In this document: positions 26,607-40,665 of the stretch, piece by piece
How the letters are laid out: each line of letters opens with the position of its first letter
How positions within the stretch are numbered: the stretch's first letter is position 1
Assembly (NCBI GenBank): GCA_040285825.1
Contig: JAUPSS010000013.1
Location: forward strand, 1-64,000
Length of the DNA: 64,000 bases
Source of the DNA: Eukaryota sp. TZLM1-RC
Taxonomy: Eukaryota > Metamonada: BaSk clade
Reading direction: 5' to 3'
Notes under the pieces: model-generated
The model's database searches: none
What the model saw: only the letters and a program-made list of their open reading frames with translations
What the model was told of the DNA's origin: nothing
Program-made: the position numbers and the translations under genes

Positions 26607-29600
26607 CTAGTACATAAGGACTACATGCAACTCACCAAATCAAACCAATGACTACTCAAATGACCATAGCACGGACTTTAACACCACAATTGTTATATTA
26701 ATTGTCCCAAAATGGACTTTAAAGATTTGACCAATGATTGTAATAAACAACCATTGGTCAATATACGAAACTAGGAACTTCATATGAGCCTCAGTAAATC
26801 GTATCAAAAACGATACTCTTACACTTACAGCAATTGTTTTATTAGTTTACAACATTCAATTGTATACTTTTTGATTTTTTACTTTTTTTACAATTTAATG
26901 TTTAAAAATTAATACACTCAATTAATTCAAATATATACAAAATCATTTGAAAATGTAATCATGAGTTTGTACTGATCAAATAACACATAGACAACATTAC
27001 TAACACACAATTTCACACAAAGTTTGATCACAAGTTGATCACATCTAGTACATAAAGACTACATGCAACTCATCTAATCATACCAATGACTACTCAAATG
27101 ACCATAGCACGGACTTTAACACCACAATTGTTATATTAATTGTCCCAAAATGGACTTTAAAGATTTGACCAATGATTGTAATAAACAACCATTGGTCAAT
27201 ATACGAAACTAGGAACTTCATATGAGCCTCAGTAAATCGTATCAAAAACGATACTCTTACACTTACAGCAATTGTTTTATTAATTTACAACATTCAATTG
27301 TATACTTTTTGATTTTTTTACTTTTTTTACAATTTAATGTTTAAAAATTAATACACTCAATTAATTCAAATATATACAAAATCATTTGAAAATGTAATCA
27401 TGAGTTTGTACTGATCAAATAACACATAGACAACATTACTAACACACAATTTCACACAAAGTTTGATCACAAGTTGATCACATCTAGTACATAAAGACTA
27501 CATGCAACTCATCTAATCATACCAATGACCATTCAACCAATCATACCAATGACTAATCAAATGACCATAGCACGGACTTTAACACCACAATTGTTATATT
27601 AATTGTCCCAAAATGGACTTTAAAGATTTGACCAATGATTGTAATAAACAACCATTGGTCAATATACGAAACTAGGAACTTCATATGAGCCTCAGTAAAT
27701 CGTATCAAAAACGATACTCTTACACTTACAGCAATTGTTTTATTAGTTTACAACATTCAATTGTATACTTTTTGATTTTTTACTTTTTTTACAATTTAAT
27801 GTTTAAAAATTAATACACTCAATTAATTCAAATATATACAAAATCATTTGAAAATGTAATCATGAGTTTGTACTGATCAAGTAACACATAGCCAACATTA
27901 CTCACACACAATTTCACACAAAGTTTGATCACAAGTTGATCACATCTAGTACATAAGGACTACATGCAACTCACCAAATCATACCAATGACTACTCAAAT
28001 GACCATAGCACGGACTTTAACACCACAATTGTTATATTAATTGTCCCAAAATGGACTTTAAAGATTTGACCAATGATTGTAATAAACAACCATTGGTCAA
28101 TATACGAAACTAGGAACTTCATATGAGCCTCAGTAAATCGTATCAAAAACGATACTCTTACACTTACAGCAATTGTTTTATTAGTTTACAACATTCAATT
28201 GTATACTTTTTGATTTTTTACTTTTTTTACAATTTAATGTTTAAAAATTAATACACTCAATTAATTCAAATATATACAAAATCATTTGAAAATGTAATCA
28301 TGAGTTTGTACTGATCAAATAACACATAGACAACATTACTAACACACAATTTCACACAAAGTTTGATCACAAGTTGATCACATCTAGTACATAAAGACTA
28401 CATGCAACTCATCTAATCATACCAATGACCATTCAACCAATCATACCAATGACTAATCAAATGACCATAGCACGGACTTTAACACCACAATTGTTATATT
28501 AATTGTCCCAAAATGGACTTTAAAGATTTGACCAATGATTGTAATAAACAACCATTGGTCAATATACGAAACTAGGAACTTCATATGAGCCTCAGTAAAT
28601 CGTATCAAAAACGATACTCTTACACTTACAGCAATTGTTTTATTAGTTTGCAACATTCAATTGTATACTTTTTGATTTTTTACTATTTTTACAATTGAAT
28701 GTTTAAAAATTAATAAACTCAATTAATTCAAATATATACAAAATCATTTGAAAATGTAATCATGAGTTTGTACTGATCAAGTAACACATAGCCAACATTA
28801 CTCACACACAATTTCACACAAAGTTTGATCACAAGTTGATCACATCTAGTACATAAGGACTACATGCAACTCACCAAATCAAACCAATGACTACTCAAAT
28901 GACCATAGCACGGACTTTAACACCACAATTGTTATATTAATTGTCCCAAAATGGACTTTAAAGATTTGACCAATGATTGTAATAAACAACCATTGGTCAA
29001 TATACGAAACTAGGAACTTCATATGAGCCTCAGTAAATCGTATCAAAAACGATACTCTTACACTTACAGCAATTGTTTTATTAGTTTACAACATTCAATT
29101 GTATACTTTTTGATTTTTTACTTTTTTTACAATTTAATGTTTAAAAATTAATACACTCAATTAATTCAAATATATACAAAATCATTTGAAAATGTAATCA
29201 TGAGTTTGTACTGATCAAGTAACACATAGCCAACATTACTAACACACAATTTCACACAAAGTTTGATCACAAGTTGATCACATCTAGTACATAAAGACTA
29301 CATGCAACTCATCTAATCATACCAATGACCATTCAACCAATCATACCAATGACTAATCAAATGACCATAGCACGGACTTTAACACCACAATTGTTATATT
29401 AATTGTCCCAAAATGGACTTTAAAGATTTGACCAATGATTGTAATAAACAACCATTGGTCAATATACGAAACTAGGAACTTCATATGAGCCTCAGTAAAT
29501 CGTATCAAAAACGATACTCTTACACTTACAGCAATTGTTTTATTAGTTTACAACATTCAATTGTATACTTTTTGATTTTTTACTTTTTTTACAATTTAAT

Positions 29601-29998
29601 GTTTAAAAATTAATACACTCAATTAATTCAAATATATACAAAATCATTTGAAAATGTAATCATGAGTTTGTACTGATCAAGTAACACATAGCCAACATTA
29701 CTCACACACAATTTCACACAAAGTTTGATCACAAGTTGATCACATCTAGTACATAAAGACTACATGCAACTCATCTAATCATACCAATGACCATTCAACC
29801 AATCATACCAATGACTAATCAAATGACCATAGCACGGACTTTAACACCACAATTGTTATATTAATTGTCCCAAAATGGACTTTAAAGATTTGACCAATGA
29901 TTGTAATAAACAACCATTGGTCAATATACGAAACTAGGAACTTCATATGAGCCTCAGTAAATCGTATCAAAAACGATACTCTTACACTTACAGCAATG
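26607..29998. repeat. Satellite array, block 2
   Basis: About 7.5 monomers of the same satellite resume after the LTR element, starting with the duplicated CTAG (26607-26610). Several monomers here read 'aataacacatagac'. The array stops mid-monomer at 'cttacagcaatg' (29991-29998) and passes straight into the sequence downstream of 28S. Confidence 0.95.
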
Positions 29999-30029
29999 AG
30001 TTCCGTATCTTGGTCGTCTGCCAAGGTTT

Positions 30030-30324
30030 CATGATCCTGCGAATCTTCATAGTTTCAATGATCAATGAATAGTACTTAGACTAAACATCAATCCCACTGA
30101 TGAGATATTGGGACTGTGTAAACACAATCCTAATCTTTATCGATTAAATTTGCAGGTCAATATATCATCCTTTCTAGGTTGGATACTAGCTTAGAGGCGT
30201 TCAGCTATAATCCAACGCATGTTAGCTTCACACCAATATCTTTTCAGATAAGCGTAAATACCAATTATGCGAAACAACGGTTCCTCTCGTACTGGGTTGC
30301 TTTACTATTAGGATGACAATTATT

Positions 30325-30380
<56 letters not shown>

Positions 30381-30482
30381 TTAATGGGTGAACAATCCAA
30401 CGCTTTGAGAATTCTGCTTCTCAATGATAGGAAGAGCCGACATCGAAGAATCAAAAAGCAACGTCGCTATGAACGCTTGGCT

Positions 30483-30525
<43 letters not shown>

Positions 30526-30884
30526 AGCTAAAAGTTTCTTATAGTTAAAGGATCGTTAGGCCACAATTTCTTGGTTTGTATTCATACTGAAAATCAAAAT
30601 CAAGTGAGCTTTTACCCTTATGTTCTACATGAGATTTCTGTTCTCATTGAGCTCACCTTAGGACACCTCCGTTATTATTTTGGAGATGTGCCGCCCCAGC
30701 CAAACTCCCCATCTGACAATGTCCTTAAATCCGATCGTATCCGAAGACACTTAAATCTTGAAACAGGAAACCTGTTTCGGATTAATTAAGTTAGCAAACC
30801 AATGTCAAGAGTCAGGGTGTTTCATTGGCGTAGATAAATCTACTCCCCTGTACGCTACACCTCCTGAATCGGTTCACAATATCA

Positions 30885-30922
<38 letters not shown>

Positions 30923-30928
30923 GAATTA

Positions 30929-30964
<36 letters not shown>

Positions 30965-30986
30965 GGTAGGTAGGGACAGTGGGAAC

Positions 30987-31019
<33 letters not shown>

Positions 31020-31020
31020 G

Positions 31021-31065
<45 letters not shown>

Positions 31066-31975
31066 TGTTTACCCGTGCTTGATTGAATCTCTTCACAATG
31101 ACATTCAGAGCACTGAGCAGAAATCACTTTCTGTCAACACCGTTTCCGGCCATCAGAAAGCTTTGTTTCGATTAAACAGTCGGGTTCCCTTTGTCCGTTA
31201 CAGTTCTAGGTTGACCTTTAATTGCATAAAAGTAATCCCAATGGATCAACACCTCGCATCAACGCAATTGTTGCCAATCACATCAACGCTCAGTGCGTCA
31301 CCACTAGGGCTCTTACACAAGGCCCCTAGAGCCAATCCTTATCCCGAAGTTACGGATCTATTTTGCCGACTTCCCTTACCTACGTTCTTCTATAGACCAG
31401 AGGCTACACACCTTGGAGACCTGATGCGGTTATCGGTACGGACAACAATGAAGTGATTACTCCTCTAGATTTTCAAGGGCCGTTGAGAATACACCGGACA
31501 TTACAAAAACGTAATGCTCTTCCTATCTTATATCCACTTCTCCTGTTAAACAGATTCCATGGACAATAGACAGTTAATAAGAAAAGATAACTCTTCCCAG
31601 GATCCTCCCCGACATCTCTAGATTCGATTGTGTTACCACGAACACCCACTGTTGGTGCAGGAATATTAACCTGCTTCCCTTTCGACAGGACGGAGCTATA
31701 AAAGCCCCCTCTCAAAGAGTTAACCTGTGCCTTAGGACCGACTAACCCATGGCAGAATACCTTTACCATGGAACCCTACTCCACTTCGGTCAACAAGATT
31801 CCAACTTGTTTATTTGCTACTACCACCAAGATCTGCACTAGAGGCTGCTCCAGTCCATTTCACAATGAACCTTCTACGCAACCCCCACGACGTTCTACAC
31901 ATTAACTCATAAAATGAATTAATGGACATGTATAGGTGGCACACTTTAGCGCCATCAATTTTCAGGGCTAGTTGA

Positions 31976-32009
<34 letters not shown>

Positions 32010-32851
32010 ATTCCGACTTCCATGGCCACCGTCCTGCTGTCAATATCAACCAACACCTTTTCTGGGGTCTAAATGAGTGCACACTTAGGCACCTTAACAT
32101 GTCTTTTGGAGCATCCCACATCGCCAGTTCTGCTTACCAAAAATGGCCCACTTAGAGCTATTATTCAATTGCAACGATCACTTAAGTATCATCACAAATC
32201 TTGCCCATTTAAAGTTTGAGAATAGGCTAAGGACATTGCGTCCCTAGTACCTCTAATCATTAGCTTTACCGGACAAAACTAAAACAAGCTCCAGCTATCC
32301 TGGGGGAAACTTCGAACGTAACCAGCTACTAGCCGCTTCGATGAGTCTTTCGCCCCTATACCCAAATTTGACGAGTGATTTGCACGTCAACATCGCTACG
32401 GACTTCCACCAGAGTTTCCCCTGGCTTCATCCTATTCAGGCATAGTTCAGCGGCTTTCGGGTCGTATCCATTCTGCTCATACTCAGATCCCTTTGCAAGG
32501 ACTGGTTGAGGGTGCAGTCGAAACTTCCCCTCATAAAATTACTTTCATTTCGCCTTCAGGTTTTTACACCCTACGACTTGCAGAAGAGATACACTCCTTG
32601 GTCCGTGTTTCAAGACGGGACAATTGAACCTTTTATGTTGGAGTCTCGGTAAAACCGTATTCCTGATTCTTAAAAAAGAACAATTTATGAGGCTATAACA
32701 CTACAATAAACCGAAGTTTATTATAGCTACCTTCCCCACAATCACTCAATTTTCAAAATCACTCCAACGCAAGACAGCCGAAGCTATCAATATCAAGTTC
32801 CAATCGCTTATCCTTTCAGTGATTTCAGGTACTTTTAACTCTCTCTTCAGA

Positions 32852-32882
<31 letters not shown>

Positions 32883-33228
32883 GAACTATCGGTCTCCTTT
32901 TATATTTAGCTTTATGGGAAACTTACCCCACATTTAACGCTGCATTCCCAAACAGCGCGACTCTCGGAAAATCAGTAGTTAATCAATTACTTCGATGTCA
33001 TTTACAGGATTTTCACCTTCCATGATACCCTTTTCCAAAGGACTTATACATCGAGAACCGAATACTGGTTTCCATAGACTACAACTCTTCACAATCTAAA
33101 GATCATAAAGATTCAGTCTTGAGCTTTTTCCTGTTCGCTCGCCGCTACTAAGGAAATCATAGTTATTTTCTTTTCCTCCCCTTATTGATATGCTTAAGTC
33201 CAGGGGGTGATCTTACTTGAAATCAGGT
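30030..33228 (-). rRNA. 28S (large subunit) rRNA, complete
   Basis: Conserved landmarks on the minus strand include 'gacctgatttcaagtaag' at the 5' side (about 33190-33228), 'agtacgagaggaaccg' of the sarcin-ricin loop (about 30280-30295) and 'ccgtcgtgagacaggtta' (about 30340-30357). Length is about 3.2 kb, on the short side for eukaryotes. No intron or retrotransposon interrupts it. The canonical R2 target ('ttaaggtagcc', about 31034-31044) is intact. The two sites used by retrotransposons in the neighbouring broken copy (30340 and 32331-32340) are also intact. The 3' end is approximate, and only about 30 bp separate it from satellite. Several open reading frames within it are not genes. Confidence 0.95.
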
Positions 33229-33392
33229 CGAAATGAAGTCTAAAAGACAATATATGAAAGAGATGAGTCGTCAATTAATGTAAAAGTTGCCTTCAACAAT
33301 AAATGTTGACAAAAGTCAATCATATATTTGATTATTTAAGAAAAGAAGTAACCTTCAATTCCAATTATCCGAAATGGAAAAATAAAAGACGA
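33229..33392 (-). other. ITS2 (approximate)
   Basis: AT-rich spacer of about 160 bp between the 5.8S 3' end and the 28S 5' end. It is placed by elimination and the edges are uncertain by 5-10 nt. Confidence 0.75.
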
Positions 33393-33552
33393 CGCTGATT
33401 CAAGTATAGTTCAATAAAGCCGAAGCTCTAAAGAACTACCATTTGCGTTCAAAGTTTCGATGATTCACAGATTCTGCAATTCACATTACGTATCGCAATT
33501 CGCTGCGTTCTTCATCGATAAAGGAGCCGAGACATCCATCACTGAAAGTTGG
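33393..33552 (-). rRNA. 5.8S rRNA
   Basis: The minus strand carries the universal core 'gatgaagaacgcagcgaa' and 'gaatcatcgaaactttgaac', in the right place between 18S and 28S and of about the usual 160-nt length. The ends are estimated. Confidence 0.92.
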
Positions 33553-33650
33553 ATGTTTCATAGAAACTATTAGTTTTTATAATAAAAAGGGTTGGTTCGG
33601 TATTAGGTTTCAGTTAAAGTGAAACTTGGCAAGCCAAGCTCACAAACGAC
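33553..33650 (-). other. ITS1 (short, about 98 bp)
   Basis: Spacer between 18S and 5.8S. It is unusually short and AT-rich, and nothing else is seen in it. Confidence 0.75.
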
Positions 33651-33789
33651 AATGATCCATCCGCAGGTTCACCTACGGATACCTTGTTACGACTTCTCCT
33701 TCCTCTAGATGCAAAGATTCACTGAATTTTCCCAACAAGTCTTGCTTTGCAGCTTAACCCATTGAGTCCAAACATTTCACCTCAACATC

Positions 33790-33835
<46 letters not shown>

Positions 33836-34284
33836 TTCAGCGCATGCTGATGACATGCACTTACAAGTTATTCCTCGTTCAAGACCCATAATTGCAAGGA
33901 TCTATCCCAGTCAAGATAGGTATTCACAAGATTACCCAAACCTTTCGGTTAAGGACAAACTCGTTGTACCTACCATTGTAGCGCGCGTGCGGCCCAGAAC
34001 ATCTAAGGGCATCACAGACCTGTTATTGCCTAAACCTTCCTCTGTGTAAAACCACAGCAGTCTCGCTAAGAAGTTCAAACTATCCGAAAATAGAATAAAA
34101 CTAGTTAGCAATTTAGATCTCGTTCGTTATCGGAATTAACCAGACAAATCACTCCACCAACTAAGAACGGCCATGCGCCACTAACCGTAAGATCATGAAA
34201 GAGCTATCAATCTGTCAATCCTTATCACGTCTGGACCTGGTAAGTTTCTCCGTGTTGAGTCAGATTAAGCCGCAGGCTCCACAA

Positions 34285-34343
<59 letters not shown>

Positions 34344-35432
34344 TTACCCAAGAACTTATGGTTTCCCATAAGGTGCTAATAGGGTCGTATTTAACGCCTA
34401 CTAATCCCTAGTCGGCATAGTTTATGGTTGAGACTACGACGGTGTCTAATCGTCTTCGATCCCCCAACTTTCGACCTTGATTAATGAGAACATCTTTGGC
34501 AAATGCTTTCGCAGTAGTTAGTCATCCGGCAATCCAAGAATTTCACCTCTGACACCGGAGTACTAATGCCCCCAACTGTCCCTTTTAATCATTACTCTAG
34601 TTCTCAAAACCAATAAAACAGAACCAAAGTCCTATTCTATTATTCCATGCTAAGTTATTCAATTGCATAAAGCCTGCTTTGAACACTCTAATTTTTTCAA
34701 AGTAAACGGTCTGAATTCAATAGCCACCGCCGAAGCAAATGACTAGTGTCCTCAGACAGAAGAATCTGTTTACCAACAGGAAAACCTGAAGATACGCAAA
34801 TTCTGAGATTCAACTACGGACGATTTAAACGCAGCAATTTTAAGATACACTACTAGAGCTGGAATTACCGCGGCTGCTGGCACCAGACTTGCCCTCTAGT
34901 AGCTCCTCGTTAAAGGTTTTAAGTTGTACTCATTCCAATTACGAACTCAAAAGAGCCCAGTATTGTTATTTTTTGTCACTACCTCCTCGTAATGAGATTG
35001 GGTAATTTTCGCGCCTGCTGCCTTCCTTGGATGTGGTAGCCATTTCTCAGGCTCCCTCTCCGGAATCAAACCCTAATTCCCCGTTACCCGTCATCACCAT
35101 CGTAAGCCACTACCTTACGATTTAGTTGATAGGGCAGTGATTTAAATGATATGTCGCCGTCCGAAGACATGCGATCAGCATAGTTATTATGATTCACCAA
35201 AGACCTGTTGCCAGGATTGGTTTTGTATCTAATAAATGCATACTTCAAAAGAAGTATCTGCTGCATGTATTAGCTCTAGAATTACCACGGTTATCCAAGT
35301 AGTAAGTACTATCAAATAAATTATCACTGATTTAATGAGCCATTCGCTGTTTCGGAGAAAACTCCTGAACTTAGACATGCATGGCTTAATCTTTGAGACA
35401 AGCATATGCCTACTGGCAGGATCAACCAGGTA
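33651..35432 (-). rRNA. 18S (small subunit) rRNA, complete
   Basis: The minus strand starts 'tacctggttgatcctgccag' (35432 downward) and ends 'ggtgaacctgcggatggatc' plus 'att' (33651), giving 1,782 nt. Internal hallmarks include 'cagcagccgcggtaattcc', 'gtgaaattcttggat', 'ggaattgacggaag' and 'gtacacaccgcccgtcgc'. No intron is present. The 3' end 'gtatccgtaggtgaacc' with 'ggatggatca' differs from the commoner 'gtttccgtaggtg' with 'ggaaggatca' and may help placement. I recall this form from dictyostelid-type amoebae but could not check. Confidence 0.96.
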
Positions 35433-36838
35433 TCAACAATAAAACATTCCGATTAAAATACCAGAAAATTTCATAAATGTTACCTTTTGTGAAATCAATC
35501 AATTATGATTGTATCAATGTTGATCATTTGTGCTTTCCATAAAGATCCATTACATCCTGATAAATGTAATCAAATCTTATTGATGTGTCAATTTAAATTT
35601 TCAATCAAAAATGATTTCCCATAAAATTCGACACGTGTAGTAAAATTTAATGTTTCCATTAAGGCTTACATACAACTCCAAAATTTTGTTCAACATGAAC
35701 AATTGAGCTGTTTTCACATTTTCATAAATTATTTAAAAACAATCAATTGAAAATGATCAAATAGCAAGTACTTTCCGAAATAGGATAAAAAAATGAAAAT
35801 TTCTTTCATTTCCTGACCCCCATTTCACGTTTCGCCATTTTTTGTGGTCTGATCTCATTTGGATGATTTTGAATCAATTTGTATAAAACAAAGAACCTTT
35901 TTGTAAAATCCACAATTTTAGACCATAATGGTCATCACTGTAAAACAACACCAGCAAATGCTATAACTAGAAATCTTTGATTCGTGTTTATACAAAAAAC
36001 AAATCAACAGAACCAAAATCTATTGGATGATGGGTTGGTAAAATTCCAATGTCAAAATTGGAAAATCTGAAGTTTGAAACCAGACCCAAAATCTGATCTT
36101 CCAACCTGAGCAACCTTCTGCGGTTTTTCTCATTTCCGTACTCCGACTTTGGGATGCGTCTGTAACTTCAAACACATTATACTCTTAGTGCCATGATTCT
36201 TGGGGGCAGAAGGGTAGACATCACAATTGCCATCAGTGCAGCAGCCTTGCCTAGCGCATTTTGGCTTTCTATTCCGTAAATCTTGTACCTATCGGTTATT
36301 GTAAGTGTTTCGTTTGACTCAATCACTGTTTTGATCTCAATTGTTCATGGATTGGCTTGATGTCTTCACCGTTGTACTTTCTTCTTGATGAAGACTCTAT
36401 CATAATAAAGTTTTCCTGGACAGTATTCTTTTCAGTACATACATCATCTTTTCTGCCAACACTATTGTTTTCAAGATTGCCATTGAAACAGAATACATAA
36501 ATCATTTCTTCATGTATCAAACCTGCCTTGTATCACTTGTGCATAAGCATGTTTTCACAGAAAGTGTGAAAACACAATAACATTCAACAGCGTTTGAAAC
36601 ACTCATATGGATATTACAATTCAAAGATTTATTGTCAAGTGTGGAGTCTTTTTGTCATATATGAAATGGGGATTTCAAATGAAAACTATGACAAATTGTT
36701 TTAGCTTTTTTGGTGCAGTATTTTTGATCAATAGAGCATCTAGTTTTGTGTACTGATTTTGCAATAAAAGTGTTTGTTGAATTTATGAAATTTTAAACTT
36801 ATTTTTTATTTATGTTTAATAAAAAAAAGAAAAATTTC
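35433..36838. other. rDNA upstream spacer / 5' external transcribed spacer
   Basis: 1.4 kb of AT-rich sequence upstream of 18S, where the RNA polymerase I promoter and 5' ETS are expected. I see no conserved promoter motif, no convincing reading frame and no tandem repeat here. A small frame at 36323-36520 looks like chance. Confidence 0.6.
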
Positions 36839-37867
36839 TTTATCAATGTAAAAGTTCACGCAACAATGTTTTTTTACACCAAAAATGTGATCAAGAACAC
36901 ATGTTGTATTTATAAACTTGAAAACTTCTCTTGTAAAATGCGCCATTCGTTTCGATTATTTCAAAGGCAAGATAACCATGTATAAATTGTCGCAAATGTT
37001 GTAAAAAGATTATCAACAAAGGAATATAAATCAAATGAATGACATGAACATTGGTTTTAATGATGTATAAAGCTCATAAATTTTGAAAAAGATTCTGATC
37101 TAATCAAAAGAATGATAATCGTGCAGAAAATAGCGTTACCGTTGCCATATACAAACGATCACCTTTTGATTCAAGTCAAACAAACGATATCTGTTTCTAG
37201 AATACATTCAAAATGAAAGTGAAACTGTAAATTTTTTAAAAATTTATTTTTTTGTTTCTGTCAAATAACAAAAGTAAAATAATTTTTCTTTATCAATGTA
37301 AAAGTTCACGAAACAATGTTTTTCTACACCAAAAATGTGAACAAGAACACATGCTGTATCTATAAACTTGAAAACTTCTCATGTAAAATGCGCCATTCGT
37401 TTCCATTTTTTCAAAGGCAAAAAACCATGTATAAATTGTCGCAAATGTTGTAAAAAGATTATCAACAAAGGAATATAAATCAAATGAATGACATGAACAT
37501 TGGTTTTAATGATGTATAAAGCTCATAAATTTTGAAAAAGATACTGACCTAATCAAAAGAATGATAATCGTGCAGAAAAGAGCGTTACCGTTGCCATATA
37601 CAAACGATCACCTTTTGATTCAAATTAAACAAACGATATCTGTTTCTAGAATACATTCAAAATGAAAGTGAAACTGTAAATTTTTTTGGACTTTATTTTT
37701 TTGTTTCTGTCAAATAACAAAAGAAAACTAATTTTCTTTATCAATGTAAAAGTTCACGCAACAATGTTTTTCTACACCAAAAATGTGATCAAAAACAAGT
37801 GGTGCTATTCATAAATTGAAAACTTCTCCTGTAAATTGCGCCATTCGTTTCGATTTTTTTAAAGGCA
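36839..37867. repeat. rDNA spacer repeat, about 449-bp period, 2.3 copies
   Basis: 'tatcaatgtaaaagttcacg' recurs at 36841, 37291 and 37739, steps of 450 and 448 bp. The two full copies are about 95% alike and a third stops at 37867, where the satellite resumes. The sequence is unrelated to the satellite although the period is similar. Repeats upstream of 18S often act as polymerase I enhancer or spacer-promoter repeats; that role here is inference. Confidence 0.85.
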
Positions 37868-40665
37868 GAACTTCATATGAGCCTCAGTAAATCGTATCAA
37901 AAACGATACTCTTACACTTACAGCAATTGTTTTATTAGTTTACAACATTCAATTGTATACTTTTTGATTTTTTACTTTTTTTACAATTTAATGTTTAAAA
38001 ATTAATACACTCAATTAATTCAAATATATACAAAATCATTTGAAAATGTAATCATGAGTTTGTACTGATCAAGTAACACATAGCCAACATTACTAACACA
38101 CAATTTCACACAAAGTTTGATCACAAGTTGATCACATCTAGTACATAAAGACTACATGCAACTCATCTAATCATACCAATGACCATTCAACCAATCATAC
38201 CAATGACTAATCAAATGACCATAGCACGGACTTTAACACCACAATTTTTATATTAATTGTCCCAAAATGGACTTTAAAGATTTGACCAATGATTGTAATA
38301 AACAACCATTGGTCAATATACGAAACTAGGAACTTCATATGAGCCTCAGTAAATCGTATCAAAAACGATACTCTTACACTTACAGCAATTGTTTTATTAG
38401 TTTACAACATTCAATTGTATACTTTTTGATTTTTTACTTTTTTACAATTTAATGTTTAAAAATTAATACACTCAATTAATTCAAATATATACAAAATCAT
38501 TTGAAAATGTAATCATGAGTTTGTACTGATCAAGTAACACATAGCCAACATTACTAACACACAATTTCACACAAAGTTTGATCACAAGTTGATCACATCT
38601 AGTACATAAGGACTACATGCAACTCATCTAATCATACCAATGACCATTCAACCAATCAAACCAATGACTACTCAAATGACCATAGCACGGACTTTAACAC
38701 CACAATTGTTATATTAATTGTCCCAAAATGGACTTTAAAGATTTGACCAATGATTGTAATAAACAACCATTGGTCAATATACGAAACTAGGAACTTCATA
38801 TGAGCCTCAGTAAATCGTATCAAAAACGATACTCTTACACTTACAGCAATTGTTTTATTAGTTTACAACATTCAATTGTATACTTTTTGATTTTTTACTT
38901 TTTTTACAATTTAATGTTTAAAAATTAATACACTCAATTAATTCAAATATATACAAAATCATTTGAAAATGTAATCATGAGTTTGTACTGATCAAGTAAC
39001 ACATAGCCAACATTACTCACACACAATTTCACACAAAGTTTGATCACAAGTTGATCACATCTAGTACATAAGGACTACATGCAACTCACCAAATCACACC
39101 AATGACCATTCAACCAATCAAACCAATGACTACTCAAATGACCATAGCACGGACTTTAACACCACAATTGTTATATTAATTGTCCCAAAATGGACTTTAA
39201 AGATTTGACCAATGATTGTAATAAACAACCATTGGTCAATATACGAAACTAGGAACTTCATATGAGCCTCAGTAAATCGTATCAAAAACGATACTCTTAC
39301 ACTTACAGCAATTGTTTTATTAGTTTACAACATTCAATTGTATACTTTTTGATTTTTTACTTTTTTACAATTTAATGTTTAAAAATTAATACACTCAATT
39401 AATTCAAATATATACAAAATCATTTGAAAATGTAATCATGAGTTTGTACTGATCAAGTAACACATAGCCAACATTACTAACACACAATTTCACACAAAGT
39501 TTGATCACAAGTTGATCACATCTAGTACATAAAGACTACATGCAACTCATCTAATCATACCAATGACCATTCAACCAATCAAACCAATGACTACTCAAAT
39601 GACCATAGCACGGACTTTAACACCACAATTGTTATATTAATTGTCCCAAAATGGACTTTAAAGATTTGACCAATGATTGTAATAAACAACCATTGGTCAA
39701 TATACGAAACTAGGAACTTCATATGAGCCTCAGTAAATCGTATCAAAAACGATACTCTTACACTTACAGCAATTGTTTTATTAGTTTACAACATTCAATT
39801 GTATACTTTTTGATTTTTTACTTTTTTACAATTTAATGTTTAAAAATTAATACACTCAATTAATTCAAATATATACAAAATCATTTGAAAATGTAATCAT
39901 GAGTTTGTACTGATCAAGTAACACATAGCCAACATTACTCACACACAATTTCACACAAAGTTTGATCACAAGTTGATCACATCTAGTACATAAGGACTAC
40001 ATGCAACTCATCTAATCATACCAATGACCATTCAACCAATCAAACCAATGACTACTCAAATGACCATAGCACGGACTTTAACACCACAATTGTTATATTA
40101 ATTGTCCCAAAATGGACTTTAAAGATTTGACCAATGATTGTAATAAACAACCATTGGTCAATATACGAAACTAGGAACTTCATATGAGCCTCAGTAAATC
40201 GTATCAAAAACGATACTCTTACACTTACAGCAATTGTTTTATTAGTTTACAACATTCAATTGTATACTTTTTGATTTTTTACTTTTTTACAATTTAATGT
40301 TTAAAAATTAATACACTCAATTAATTCAAATATATACAAAATCATTTGAAAATGTAATCATGAGTTTGTACTGATCAAGTAACACATAGCCAACATTACT
40401 CACACACAATTTCACACAAAGTTTGATCACAAGTTGATCACATCTAGTACATAAGGACTACATGCAACTCACCAAATCACCAATGACCATTCAACCAATC
40501 ACACCAATGACTACTCAAATGACCATAGCACGGACTTTAACACCACAATTGTTATATTAATTGTCCCAAAATGGACTTTAAAGATTTGACCAATGATTGT
40601 AATAAACAACCATTGGTCAATATACGAAACTAGGAACTTCATATGAGCCTCAGTAAATCGTATCA
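37868..40665. repeat. Satellite array, block 3
   Basis: About six monomers. The array resumes at 'gaacttcatatgag', so the 61 nt 37868-37928 repeat the last 61 nt of satellite on the other side of the rDNA unit (29938-29998). It ends at 'cagtaaatcgtatca' (40651-40665), where retrotransposon copy alpha-1 begins. Confidence 0.95.

Noticed and set aside
31030-31050. R2-type insertion at the canonical 28S site
   Set aside because: The site reads through intact here and in the second 28S fragment (about 53575-53590); the local elements use other sites.
30571-34049. Open frames in the rRNA genes (for example 30571-30789, 31079-31456, 31810-32121, 33747-34049, and copies at 53112-54662)
   Set aside because: They lie wholly inside conserved 28S or 18S sequence and match rRNA, not protein genes.
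30030-35432. Group I introns or homing endonucleases in the rRNA genes
   Set aside because: 18S and 28S have normal lengths and uninterrupted conserved cores.
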